DNA from: Chrysochromulina tobinii
Lineage: Eukaryota > Haptophyta > Prymnesiales > Chrysochromulinaceae
DNA length: 64,000 bases
Direction: 5' to 3'
Assembly (NCBI GenBank): GCA_001275005.1
Contig: JWZX01003364.1
Span: 1 to 64,000, forward strand
Shown: piece after piece, positions 19,901 to 29,079 of the stretch
Layout: the number at the start of each line of letters is the position of its first letter
How positions within the stretch are numbered: position 1 is the stretch's first letter
Translations under genes and position numbers: made by a program
The notes under the pieces: generated by a model
What the model was told of the DNA's origin: nothing
The model's database searches: none
Seen by the model: the letters and a program-made list of their open reading frames with translations, nothing else

Positions 19901-20270
19901 ACGCGTGCTCAGCACGGCGCGTGCGGCGCTGGGCCCTAATGTGGAATCGATGCTGATGCTCGAGGCCGTCGACGCCCGGCTCCGGTGTGCGGAGGGCGGA
20001 GGGCTCTGATGGCCTCTGATGGCCTCTGATGGCCTCTGATGGCCTCTGACTGCCTCTGATGGCCTCAGATGACCTCTGATTGCCTAAGATGACTTCTGAT
20101 GACCTCTGATTGCCTCCCTCATCAGGTGTGCGGAGGGTGGAGGGCTCGAGCCGCTCGAATTGGCCCTCGAGCGCATGCGCACCGTCCTCGGGCCGCAGCA
20201 CCCGGAGACACGGCGGTGCGCGGCAGCTCTTGCGCAGGAGCAAGAGGCTGCTGTTGCTGCAAGTGATTAG
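16959..20270 (+). CDS. TIR-like/tetratricopeptide (kinesin-light-chain-type) protein, three exons
   Basis: Exons 16959-18953, 19110-19984 and 20126-20270 give 3015 nt (1004 residues); the reading frame is kept at both joins. I use the ATG at 16959, since the frame upstream has only TTG/GTG codons. The N-terminal third is charged and helical (EEHKKKLESDEQKTTR...FKQEQAAGFKSEYEKYKQKH). Residues about 330-520 have TTFFSYSWDG, RYVWIDIFAASQ, ELLLYCSPLT and RAWCMFEVVKALAKGA, the pattern of the TIR-like domain that precedes TPRs in many protist proteins. From about residue 565, tandem 42-residue units (LxRLLQNLGKHLEAAPMLRE, ...HPDTLVSMNNLGRLL) match TPR_12/kinesin light chain repeats. The last exon supplies ERMRTVLGPQHPETRRCAAA and the stop. 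Probably a protein-interaction or signalling protein; TIR catalysis is unproven. Confidence 0.8.
18954..19109 (+). repeat. TPR-gene intron 1 with internal duplication of the exon end and donor
   Basis: 156 nt, GT...CCCCCCAG, a multiple of three without stops, so it also reads as protein. Inside it (from about 19020) ATGCTGAAGGACCCGGTGAG copies the preceding exon end plus donor site at 18937-18957. The surrounding GATTGCCATGG units are repeated. Confidence 0.75.
19985..20125 (+). repeat. TPR-gene intron 2, exon-copy plus (TGATGGCCTC)n filler
   Basis: 141 nt. The first 23 nt (GTGTGCGGAGGGCGGAGGGC...) copy the start of the next exon at 20126 with one difference. The middle is a run of CTCTGATGGC units. 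The end is TGATTGCCTCCCTCATCAG. Splicing removes one copy and leaves the protein frame intact. Confidence 0.9.
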
Positions 20271-20622
20271 GGTCCACTTAGACGCTGCTTACATAGGCGT
20301 TGGGCTAAGTTTGGGGACGATTTCGCTCAGGCAGCCTCGAAGCGTCCAGTGTCATTATATCATATGAGAAACCGAATTTTACGAGTACCAACCCTACTTG
20401 CTACTACGGTTCGACACTTCGACTTCGAGCGAGGGTCAAGTCTAAGACTTAGTCTATACACATAAACAACTGACAAGAACCAAATGGAAGCCTATCGAAT
20501 GTGCTCCGGAAGCCAGCTGGTACTGGAGAGGACGGGTGTCGATGGAGATGCCATGGATGACGAAAGGTATACTTTGACTAAACTTCGAACTTGCTTGACT
20601 TTCATTCACGCACGAAATCGAA
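20271..20622. other. Intergenic, no gene recognised
   Basis: Downstream of the TPR gene and upstream of the EF-hand gene; AT-richer around 20340-20480. An earlier ATG at 20484 opens another frame that does not lead into the EF-hand sequence. Confidence 0.45.
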
Positions 20623-21972
20623 ATGGCATTCAGCTTGCTTGGGGCATCCACATTAGCTCGCCGAAGAAGCGACCCTCGACTGCAGCTGTGGTCAACGCCC
20701 AAGTTGTTGCCGCCGCCGAGGCCGCCGACACCACCGCCACCCCCTCCGCCTCCGCCGCCACCACGCATCGCACCGCCGCCGCCGCCGCCGCCGTTTGACG
20801 AGTTCACCCTGCGCGACCTGCTCAAGCGCACGGGAGCTGACGGTAAGAGTTGGCACAAGCGACGTACGCGCGATTATTTTATGGAGTGGGACGTGGACGG
20901 TTCCGGCGCGATCGACGCGTGATGAGTTCTTCGACGCCATCTATAAACTCGGCGTGACGTACGTGTCGGAGGCCGACCTCGAGCGAACGTTCAACTTCTT
21001 TGATGTCGACGGCTCCGGTCACATCGATTACAAGGAGCTGGATCGAAGGCTGCTCCAGGTTTGATGGCCGGCCTCTGATGACCTCTGATGGCCTCTGATG
21101 ATCTCTGATGGCCTCTGATGCCCTCTGATGCCCTCTGATGGCCTCCGAAGGCCTCTCTGGTCGCTGACGTTCACACTTTGCGTCGCGACTGCCCACAGCT
21201 TCCGAGCCATCGCCCGCCTCCTCCCAGATCGCCGCCACCTCCGCCCGACCCCGGAGCACCCCCGCCGCCGCCCACGCCGCCCACGCCGTTCCGCCGGGTC
21301 CGTGCACGCCCTTCGCGCGTACGAGGTGTGAATGGGGGCGTACGAGGTGTGAATGGGGGCGTACGTGTGAATGGGCCCGACTCGAGCCTTTCCTTATTAG
21401 GCATGTCGAATGGCACTTCGCCCTCGAGGCTTGCGCTTGGGTCGCAGATGCATGCAGCCAGGCCGCAGGACGCCACCGCGGGCATGTGGTACGCAGTAGC
21501 CAAGCAGATGCTCGACGACACCAAGACCCAAAATAGGAAGGTGCATTGGATCCAGCAGCCTTCTTTGCATGCTTCCCTGCAGCCTTCTTTGCATGCTTCC
21601 CTGCCGCCTTCCTGGCATGACCCCTGGGGACAAGGCCACAATCTCGACTACAATCTCGGTTACAATCTCGGCTACAATATGGGCGGCTATCCTGCTGGGG
21701 CGCATCTGGGCGGCTATCTCGGTCACAATCTCGGCTACAACTTCCCACCGCACATCGCCGCTCCGGGCGCATTGCCTAATTGGGGTGGCCCCTCACACCT
21801 TCCTATTTTGGGTTATCCACCAGAGGGCCCTCCGCCACCACGACCGCCCTTGACGACGCCACCCCGGCGCCCTCCCAGGCGAGAAGGTGATGATCGGGCT
21901 CCGATGCTGCATATCTCTTGGTCGACTGGCCGTCTCCCCGGCCGTGGCGATACATCGCGACTTGTCTTGTGA
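20623..21972 (+). CDS. EF-hand protein with Pro-rich and Gly-Tyr-repeat tail; one frameshift
   Basis: Start ATG at 20623. A poly-Pro run is followed by FDEFTLRDLLKRTGADGKSW and EF-hand 1 (DVDGSGAID). The frame then breaks at 20914-20919, where one extra base turns the expected ...GAIDRDEFF into a TGA stop. In the next frame, EF-hand 1 is completed and EF-hand 2 (DVDGSGHIDYKEL) follows. Both loops have Asp at 1, 3 and 5-type positions and Glu/Leu-Asp at the end, as in calcium-binding loops. An intron (21059-21198) with CTCTGATGGCC repeats joins in phase to a tail with PPPP runs, GVNGG repeats, LHASLxPS repeats and NLGYNLGYN repeats. The tail probably gives a disordered or structural protein. 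The frameshift is a real lesion, a sequencing error, or marks an unseen splice. Confidence 0.6.
21059..21198 (+). repeat. EF-hand-gene intron with CTCTGATGGC repeats
   Basis: 140 nt, GT...CTGCCCACAG. The 5' half is about nine units of GGCCTCTGATG or GACCTCTGATG, the same filler as in the TPR and recombinase gene introns. The 3' end lacks the CCTCATCAG tail. Confidence 0.8.
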
Positions 21973-22112
21973 GGGCATGAGAAACAGTCGGACACATACA
22001 TGCAAATTCACAAAACCAACAGTTTGGTCGAATTTAGAACACGGTTTTCAAAGTGTGCGGAAACGGTGTGGCGTGTGCCTGATCCCAATGCGTGGGCACA
22101 AACAGTAAACTC

Positions 22113-24487
22113 ATGGCAGAAACCAGCCCCGTCGCGCAGCCGTTTGCCGACGACGTGACCGTCGAGGAGCTTGCAGCACGGCCGAAGCAGCCGAGGGCGC
22201 CGCGCAAAGAGTCGAGCGAGGACGCGTACGCAACCTCGGCGAACAAATGGTGGCCGAAGTTCCTTAAAGCGGCCGGCTGGGATGGCACTGAGAAGGGCGT
22301 CTTCATTGGCGCCGCGGGCGACCCGATCGACGGCACCTTCCGCCAGCTGTTCATCTGGCTCTACGAGCAGGACGGCATGACCAAGAGCATCTACAAGACG
22401 ATGCTCGCGTGGGCACAAGCAAGGCTCAACAAGCAGCGTGCGGATCGTCTGCTGGCTCCGATGCCCGAATACGTGTGCAACCTGCCGGGTGTCAAGGAGC
22501 GCAAGCAGGAGCTCTACACCGGCGCGCGCGAGTCGCACATGGAGCACATGACCGACCTCCAAGCGGCCATCGAGGCGGACATCGGCTTCGATTTGATGAT
22601 CGAGATGGTCGAGCTGTGCTTGAACTGCGCGGTAAGAGTGTGCCAGATTACCTCTGATGATCTCTCTCTGACGAGCTCCGACCCCCTCTGATTGCCTCTG
22701 ATGATCTCTGATGACCTCTGATGACCACGGATGACCTCTGATGATAGCCTCTGATGACCACTGATGACCTCTGATGTACCTCTGATGGCCTCTGATTGCC
22801 TTCTGATGACCTCGGATGACATCCCTCATTCAGGTGACCGAACACCTCGCCGCTCTTCAGCTTGCAGATCCTCTTTAGAGCTCCGCGCCACCCACCAGCA
22901 GGGCGCCCGGCACGACGACCTTCGCGACGAGGTCTTCGCGTTCATGTTCTCGCGCATCACCAAGACAGTCGGCTCGTCCGGCATGCCAATGCTCGCGAAC
23001 GTGACCGACGGCGGGAAGACGAACCAAAACGGCCGGATCTCCTACTCAGCCTTGCTCCCGCACCGCAACCCGGTGCTGTGCACGATCTTCGCGAAGGGCG
23101 CGCTCTTCTTGCACCGTTTCCTGATCATGAAGGTCACGTTCCCCGATCTCCTCGAGCCGAAGGATATCTTCAAACGCCCGACGCTCCGTCAGGGCCACGA
23201 CGAGATGCACGGCGTCTCGTACGACTCCTCCTACAGCATCATGAAGCGCCTCTACGAGGCTGTAGGCGCAGTGCCCACCAAGTGCTTGCACCAGGGCCGA
23301 GGCGAGTGCCAACGAGTCCTCGACGATCTCGGTGTCGACCTCGACCAGATTCGGCGGTTGTGCAAGTACGTGCACGACGAGCAGACGGAGTCGTACCTCC
23401 TCAACCCGCCGATGTCGGCGCTGCTCGCGGCCGCCGGCTTCGACCATCAAGCCCCTCGGGCTGCGCACGCCGCGCACCTGAGCATTCGAGTCACAGAGGA
23501 GCTCGTCACCGCACTGCTGCCCCAGCTCATCGCGGCACAGGCACAGGTCGAGGCCCAGTTCAAGACCGTGACCACTGGTGCAGAGGCGAAGGCGAAGCGC
23601 CTCTTCTGTGCACGCGGCTGCGGGCGGGCACTGCGGCTGATCGTCGAGGTCTTCATTGCATGCTCGGCGGCACGGGCGCGTACGGAGGACGGCCACATCC
23701 GAATGGACACCGAGCCCATCTACAAGAGATTCTTCGCCAAGAACCGCTTGTTCCAGCTGCCCTTCTTCTCGAGCCAGGTCTTCCTTGACTTTGCTGGGCT
23801 GGTCGCTGCAGCTGAGGTGCGCGAGCACGCTGGGGCAGTAGAGCCAGATGCAGAAGAGGCTGCTGGGCTCGGGATGTCGCCCGTCGCCGCACGGCTCGAC
23901 ATCGTGATTTCACGCAGGCTGGCCCCTCTCCAAGCCGATATTCAGGCACTCCTCGGCACCGTCAGCCAGGCTGGCCCAGCCACAGCCGCGCAGGCAGTGA
24001 TGCCGCTGCCTTCTCTCGAGCCCAAACGGAAGCGGAAGACCGCCGAGGAGAGCGCAGCTGCTCAGGCGGCCAAGCGCGGTCCGGCGGGCATCCCCACGTA
24101 CGTGCTCGCGCCAAACAAGGAGACCGTCGCGCGCCTCTGGGAGGAGTACACGACGGGCTTGAACGGTGGGCCTGCCGTTCGCGACCTGGTTCGCGACCAC
24201 GGGCAGGAAGTGGCGCCCGCCTGGGGGATGCCGGCCGCGCGCTCTGGAGGTGGCACTCATATGTATATGAGGAGATCGAGCGTCGCATGAAGGCCGGGGA
24301 GTCTGAGGTAGACGCACTAGCAGCGGTGCAGGCGCGGCTTGATTTGCTTGCTAAGCCCAAGCGCGCCGCAGGGAGAGGTAAGCCAGCCAGCCCTGCCAAC
24401 TGGAAGGGACTCGTTAGGGAGCTGCATGCAGCGCATCCGCGTCGTGTCGAGGACGAGCGTGTCGAGGACGAGGAGGCCGATGTGTGA
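22113..24487 (+). pseudogene. Crypton-like tyrosine recombinase (Ndc10-type core plus GCR1_C), frameshifted near the end
   Basis: Exon 1 22113-22631 (173 codons, ATG at 22113) and exon 2 from about 22881. Exon 2 has the core seen in Crypton/Ndc10-type proteins: ANVTDGGKTNQNGRISYSAL, LLPHRNPVLCTIFAKGALF and FKRPTLRQGHDE. It then has PTKCLHQGRGECQR (a candidate catalytic H-x-x-R) and, 35 residues after the His, TESYLLNPP with a candidate Tyr nucleophile. The C-terminus VLAPNKETVARLWEEYTTGL is the GCR1_C DNA-binding motif. At 24180-24245 the frame slips; LWRWHSYVYEEIERRMKAGE and the rest continue in another frame to the TGA at 24485-24487, while the first frame stops at 24290. A Crypton-derived mobile element is the best reading; the tail lesion suggests it is decayed or recently broken. 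The acceptor at 22880 is uncertain (22833 is the alternative). Confidence 0.68.
22632..22880 (+). repeat. Recombinase-gene intron with CTCTGATG repeats
   Basis: Begins GTAAGAGTGTG, then repeats of GACCTCTGATG and GGCCTCTGATTGCC, then GATGACATCCCTCATTCAG at 22815-22833, a variant of the tail found in the TPR and PDZ introns. Using the AG at 22833 brings a stop after 14 codons, so I place the acceptor at 22880; this is not certain. Confidence 0.6.
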
Positions 24488-24693
24488 CGAGGAGGCTGAT
24501 CTGTATCTCAGTTTTTCCGCAATCTGATAGCCGCGTGTGCGAATGGTAGTAAGGGTGAGTAGTCTAGGGAATATCAACGAATATCAAAAGCGTTATTCAT
24601 TCGCATACGGGATAGGGATACGCCATAAATTTACACGAGCCGCTGCAGATGATAATCGACAGCCGCAGTCATGCTCGTGAATCATTAAGCTTT

Positions 24694-25111
24694 TCAATAC
24701 GCGACTACAGGGTCACAAGCAGAGCCACCTATATGCGCGCGCACTACCTTACAGAATTCGTCGAGCGAGCGCACTACCTCCGTGCGCCAGCCCTTGAGCC
24801 GTGCGCGTGCAAGCCACGCCACCTGCGAGTGCAGCAGGCCGTTGCCGCCGACCTTGAGCTCCACGGCGAGGCCGTGCGTGCCATCGGCGCCCGCCTCGAG
24901 GACGAGCAGGTCGGCACGGCCGGGCCTGCAGCCGCGGGCCTTGTGAGCACCCTTCATGAAGGCGGCGCCGCCGGGCGAGCCGTCGACGAGGATGTCCGCT
25001 GCGTCGCACCATGCGACGCAGGCCACCTGCAGGCGCGTCTCCGGGTTGTCGTGCGCCTTGCCCGCGTCCGACCGCTTCTTCCGCTCCTTGTGGATCCCAT
25101 CGACATCACGT
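24694..25111 (-). CDS. VRR-NUC-type nuclease domain protein (5' exon not identified)
   Basis: The exon 25111-24694 follows a good acceptor (TTTGCTCACGCAG) on the minus strand and ends at the TGA at 24694. It encodes HKERKKRSDAGKAHDNPETR and a domain with GRADLLVLEAGADGTHGLAV, ELKVG, SQVAWLARARLKGW and VVRSLDEF. The D-(x)n-E-x-K arrangement with the following Q is the PD-(D/E)XK active site of VRR-NUC nucleases. VRR-NUC domains occur in FAN1 and in restriction or mobile-element proteins. No in-frame ATG precedes the domain, so the first exon must lie further right, in 25112-25589. It is divergent from the DNA methyltransferase that starts at 25590. Confidence 0.65.
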
Positions 25112-25193
25112 CTGCGTGAGCAAAGTCAAGTGGCGGGTCAGTCGAGGAGGGGGCGCATCACGGCGACGCATCGGCGATGTGCTCTCACCGCGC

Positions 25194-25220
25194 GTGCGAC
25201 TCGGTAAAACCGAGTCGCAC
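25194..25220. other. Perfect 12-bp hairpin between the nuclease and methyltransferase genes
   Basis: GTGCGACTCGGT, loop AAA, ACCGAGTCGCAC. The two arms are exactly complementary. The position between divergent genes suggests a regulatory or element-end function, but none is known. Confidence 0.85.
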
Positions 25221-25445
25221 CCAACAAAACTCGCGCGCACGCGATGGCTTACGCGCGGCGTGGTACCTCAAAGTGAGCGCAAGGGTTCAGAGGCGTGGCG
25301 GCACCTCTGTCGAAGCGGCGTGGGTGCCTCCTTCGGCGTACGAGTCGGCGGCATGACTGCGGCGGGTCGGCTGCTCTCAGGTACGGCCGAGCGCTGCTCC
25401 AGGCTTCTGGCACACGCCGCGCGCGCGAGCGCGGCGAGCAATTCG

Positions 25446-25469
25446 GCCCACGGTCACAAAACCGTGGGC
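25446..25469. other. Second 9-bp hairpin upstream of the methyltransferase
   Basis: GCCCACGGT, loop CACAAA, ACCGTGGGC. The loop-flanking ACC/GGT ends are the same as in the hairpin at 25194. The DNA after it is A-rich (GAGAAAAAAAAACGTG). Confidence 0.8.
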
Positions 25470-25589
25470 GGAGAAAAAAAAACGTGTGCCAAAAAAACAA
25501 AACCTTCGTCCGTCCGAGTATTAACAGCCAGTTCGCAGAGGACGTCCTCTATACGGATACGTCGTGATTGTCTTCCTCCGCCCGCGAGC

Positions 25590-27473
25590 ATGGCCGAGCG
25601 CGGGCCGCGCTTTACGTTTGCTGAGTGCTTCTCGGGCATCGGCGGGTTCCGCATTGCGCTGGAAGCTGCAGGGGGGCAGTGCGTCTTTGCTTGCGAATAT
25701 TGTCGCTTTGCAACCGCTGCATACCAACGTCACTGGCCCGATGGCCCGAAGCCGGTGGGCGACATAAGGCGCATTGTGGCAGCGCAGGTGCCAGCACACG
25801 ATGTCCTCGCGGCCGGCTTTCCGTGCCAGAGCTTTTCGAACGCTGGTCGTGGAAAGCTCTTCGACGACCCACGCGGCCAGCTCTTCTACGAGCTCGTTCG
25901 GCTGGTGGCCGGCTGCCAACCCCGATGTGTCCTGCTCGAAAACGTGCGTGGGCTGCTGACGCGACCGGGTGCGCTCGACGAGGTTCGCCGTGCCCTCGGC
26001 GAGATTGGCTATCCACGCCTCCACGTGCGGCTCCTGGACGCCGCGCTGCTCGTGCCGCAGCGACGGCGGCGGCTCTTCATCGTCGGCTTCCGGGACGACG
26101 TTTGCTCCGGACGACGCCATTTCGCCTGGCCACTGCTCCCATCGCTGCGGCGCACGGCGGAGGAGATTCTGGAGCCGGCAGCCTGCGCAGCGGCACAGCA
26201 GCTCACCCTCCCCGTAGACAAGTGGCGCAAGGTCGAGGAGTCGGCGTACTACGCCAAGTTCCCCGCCGCACGCTTGTTGACTCGAGGCTCCCTTGCGCAG
26301 ACGCTCCAGACAACGTACAAGGGAGGGTGCCTCTTGTACTCTCAATTTGTGCCGCAGGAGGCGATGCCTGAGGAGGCGATTCCGCCCTCATCATCGGACG
26401 CTGAGCGTGTGCCATCGAGCGATCGTGCGCATCTCGAGCAATCTCGATCCATCACGAGCCCAATCTCGAGCCCAATCTCAGGCGATCCTCTGCCGCCATC
26501 ATCCTCCAAGCTGCCCTGCACCGTACCACCCCAGCCATGCACCGCACCACATTCGCGCTCCACCGCACCACCTCCATCAACAAGCGAGATTGTAGCCGAG
26601 GTGTCCACCTCCACCGCACCACCACCTCCGCGCTTCTTCACACCTCTACTTCACACCGCACCACCTCCGCGCTTCTTTTCTCCCCGGGAGTGTGCTCGCC
26701 TGATGGGCTTCCCCGAGGTCTTCCCCCTACCGCAGGCCGAGGGAGTCGGGTATCGGTTGCTAGGGAACGCCGTGTGCCCTCCGCTAGTGGGCGCCATCGC
26801 TGCCGCGATTGCGCGTGCACTCGACGCCGATGCCGACTACGCGCCCTCCACCTCCAGCAGCAGCATCGCCGATAGGGGTGATGCAGCTAGCCCCGAAGCC
26901 CTCTCCATCACAGAGGATGCTGGCGATGCTGCCAACCCCGAAGCCATCGCCGTTGCAATGCAACTCGCCCTCAACGCCTCTCCATCGGATCGCTTGCCCG
27001 TTGCATGCTGGCTTCCACAGACGGCCGTGCAGGCACTCGGCCTACCGGTCTCGCCCATGTGCCTTTGCCAAGCCGATCCGCCTTTGAACAGCCACGTGGA
27101 GGGCCACGTGGAGGGTTGCAGTCCAAGTACGGGCATGCGAACGCGCTGCGATGAGCACTTGCATGCAAGGCAGGTCACCAGTGGCAGTCCAAGTACGGGT
27201 TCACCCTTCGGTGAGCCGTGCCGCCTCGCCGGCGGTGCGTACCACGAGCCGCTCGATACGGCGCTTCTGGGACCCTTTCCAATATCGTTGGTTGTGCTGG
27301 CGGCGCAGCAGCACAGCCAGCGGCCGGTCCCTACCAAGGTGTGGCAGCGCGATGCGCGATGCCCGGTACAGACGCTGCCGTCGCCCACCAGCGCCATGAA
27401 AGCTCACGTGGCGACCGCTTACATGAGACGGTACACGTACAGCATGCAATTGAGGGCGCACGGGTATTGGTAA
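25590..27473 (+). CDS. C5-cytosine DNA methyltransferase
   Basis: ATG at 25590; 627 residues; no intron needed. Motif I FAECFSGIGGFRIALEAAG binds S-adenosylmethionine. Motif IV GFPCQSFSNAGRG contains the catalytic Cys (Pro-Cys-Gln). Motif VI is ENVRG, motif VIII QRRRRLFIVGFR, motif IX RECARLMGFP and motif X GYRLLGNAVCPP. The order is the standard non-permuted one. The architecture is bacterial-like, without the large regulatory N-terminus of DNMT1 or the PWWP domain of DNMT3. The target-recognition region contains a long Ser/Pro/Thr insertion with two copies of TAPPPxRFF. The last 170 residues are not recognised and include two copies of a SPSTG segment. It methylates cytosine in DNA; the sequence specificity is unknown. 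Confidence 0.88.
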   Translation: MAERGPRFTFAECFSGIGGFRIALEAAGGQCVFACEYCRFATAAYQRHWPDGPKPVGDIRRIVAAQVPAHDVLAAGFPCQSFSNAGRGKLFDDPRGQLFYELVRLVAGCQPRCVLLENVRGLLTRPGALDEVRRALGEIGYPRLHVRLLDAALLVPQRRRRLFIVGFRDDVCSGRRHFAWPLLPSLRRTAEEILEPAACAAAQQLTLPVDKWRKVEESAYYAKFPAARLLTRGSLAQTLQTTYKGGCLLYSQFVPQEAMPEEAIPPSSSDAERVPSSDRAHLEQSRSITSPISSPISGDPLPPSSSKLPCTVPPQPCTAPHSRSTAPPPSTSEIVAEVSTSTAPPPPRFFTPLLHTAPPPRFFSPRECARLMGFPEVFPLPQAEGVGYRLLGNAVCPPLVGAIAAAIARALDADADYAPSTSSSSIADRGDAASPEALSITEDAGDAANPEAIAVAMQLALNASPSDRLPVACWLPQTAVQALGLPVSPMCLCQADPPLNSHVEGHVEGCSPSTGMRTRCDEHLHARQVTSGSPSTGSPFGEPCRLAGGAYHEPLDTALLGPFPISLVVLAAQQHSQRPVPTKVWQRDARCPVQTLPSPTSAMKAHVATAYMRRYTYSMQLRAHGYW

Positions 27474-27657
27474 AGCCAAACTCGCTGCATGGATTGTCAT
27501 AAAGTTCAAGTTACTAAAGAAACAACAGACAACCTAATTGAAGCGCGTCGAATGAAGTTCAAGTTCAAAGAGAAAACATGGTTTGAACTTCGAAAGTCGT
27601 ACCGGTAAACAGTGTTCCGACGACTTCTGAAACAGAAGCGCGTCGTGACCGGACGAG

Positions 27658-29043
27658 ATGATGCTAAGCAAGCGCCTCTCGACGCCGCTCGCGAGCGCGG
27701 AAGTCTTCTTCGACGCCTCTCGGGCAACGCCGCAGGACGTCTCCTGGCGCGGCCAGCGGCTGCTCAAGCAGCGCAGTCCGAGGCTGCTGGCGCTACCAAG
27801 CGGGCCGCCGCATGCCTCGCAGGCGCTCGTCGCGGAGCTCGACAAGCGCACAGAGGACGAGATCATGCAGGCGCTCCTCGACAACGACCTCAACACGACC
27901 ACGTTCATCGACTACCTGCAGCAGTCGGCGCTCGGCTCGCCCGCGCGCCTGCTGCCGTGGCTGCAGACACTCGCGGCGCTCACCTCTAAAGTAGGGCTGC
28001 TGCTCGAGTCGACACGCTTCCTATGCAGCGACCTGCAGCTCGCGCGTATCCTGCTGCACATGCAGCTATCCGCCAAGTCGATCTGCGGCGCCAAGCGCGC
28101 CGCCACCTTCCTTGTGCAGCACGAGACGGGCACGCTGCACCGGGTGGGAGATCGCGGCGAGATCCTTAAGCGGCACGAGGGCGGCGTGCCCGAGCCCATC
28201 TCCACAGGCACCTCTTTTGCCGCCCATTGCGCGCGCTCACGCCACCCGCTGCTCATCGGGGTGCCTGGCTCGGCCGAGCGCGCCTCGCTTGGCTTCAACG
28301 TCGACTCGGGCACGGGCTCGCGTCCGGAGACGTCGTTATGCGTCCCATGCTTGGATCATGTGGGGAGAGTGCTCGCGGTGATCCAGGTGATGGCCGCTGA
28401 TGGCCTCTGACGACACCCTTGATTGCCTCCATCATCATGTGGGGAGAGTGCTCGCGGTGATCCAGGTGATGGCCGCTGATGGCCTCTGACGACACCCTTG
28501 ATTGCCTCCATCATCATGTGGGAAGAGTGCTCGCGGTGATCCAGGTGATGGCCGCTGATGACCACTGATTGCCTCGAAGTATCCTAGAGTGCCTCTGATT
28601 GTATCGGGGTGTCCTAGAGTGCCTCTGATTGCCTCGAAGTGCCTCGAAGTGCCTGTGGGAATGCCTCGGACTGCCCTTCACAGTGCCTCGGACTGCCCTT
28701 CACAGTGCCTCGGACTGCCCTTCACAGTGCCTCGGAGCGCCCGAGAGCGTGCAGCTCACTCACGCACTCGCTGCTCACGCTGCTACAGGTGAATGACAAG
28801 CTGCATGGGATGGGTAGTTTCGGGCGTGACGATCTCGCTCTCCTCCAACGGTTTGCTGTCCAATGTGGGATTTCGCTGCGGAATGCGGGCAGCAGTGCTT
28901 CCTTCCAGTCGGCGTCCCCCACAGTTGGCCCGTTCACAGTTGGCCCGTCCTTCACAGTTGGCCCGTCGGCTTCCACAGCAGTGCTTCCTTCCACAGTTGG
29001 CCCGTCGGGCGCCGTCCTCTCCCCACAATTCGGTCCGAAGAGT

Positions 29044-29079
<36 letters not shown>

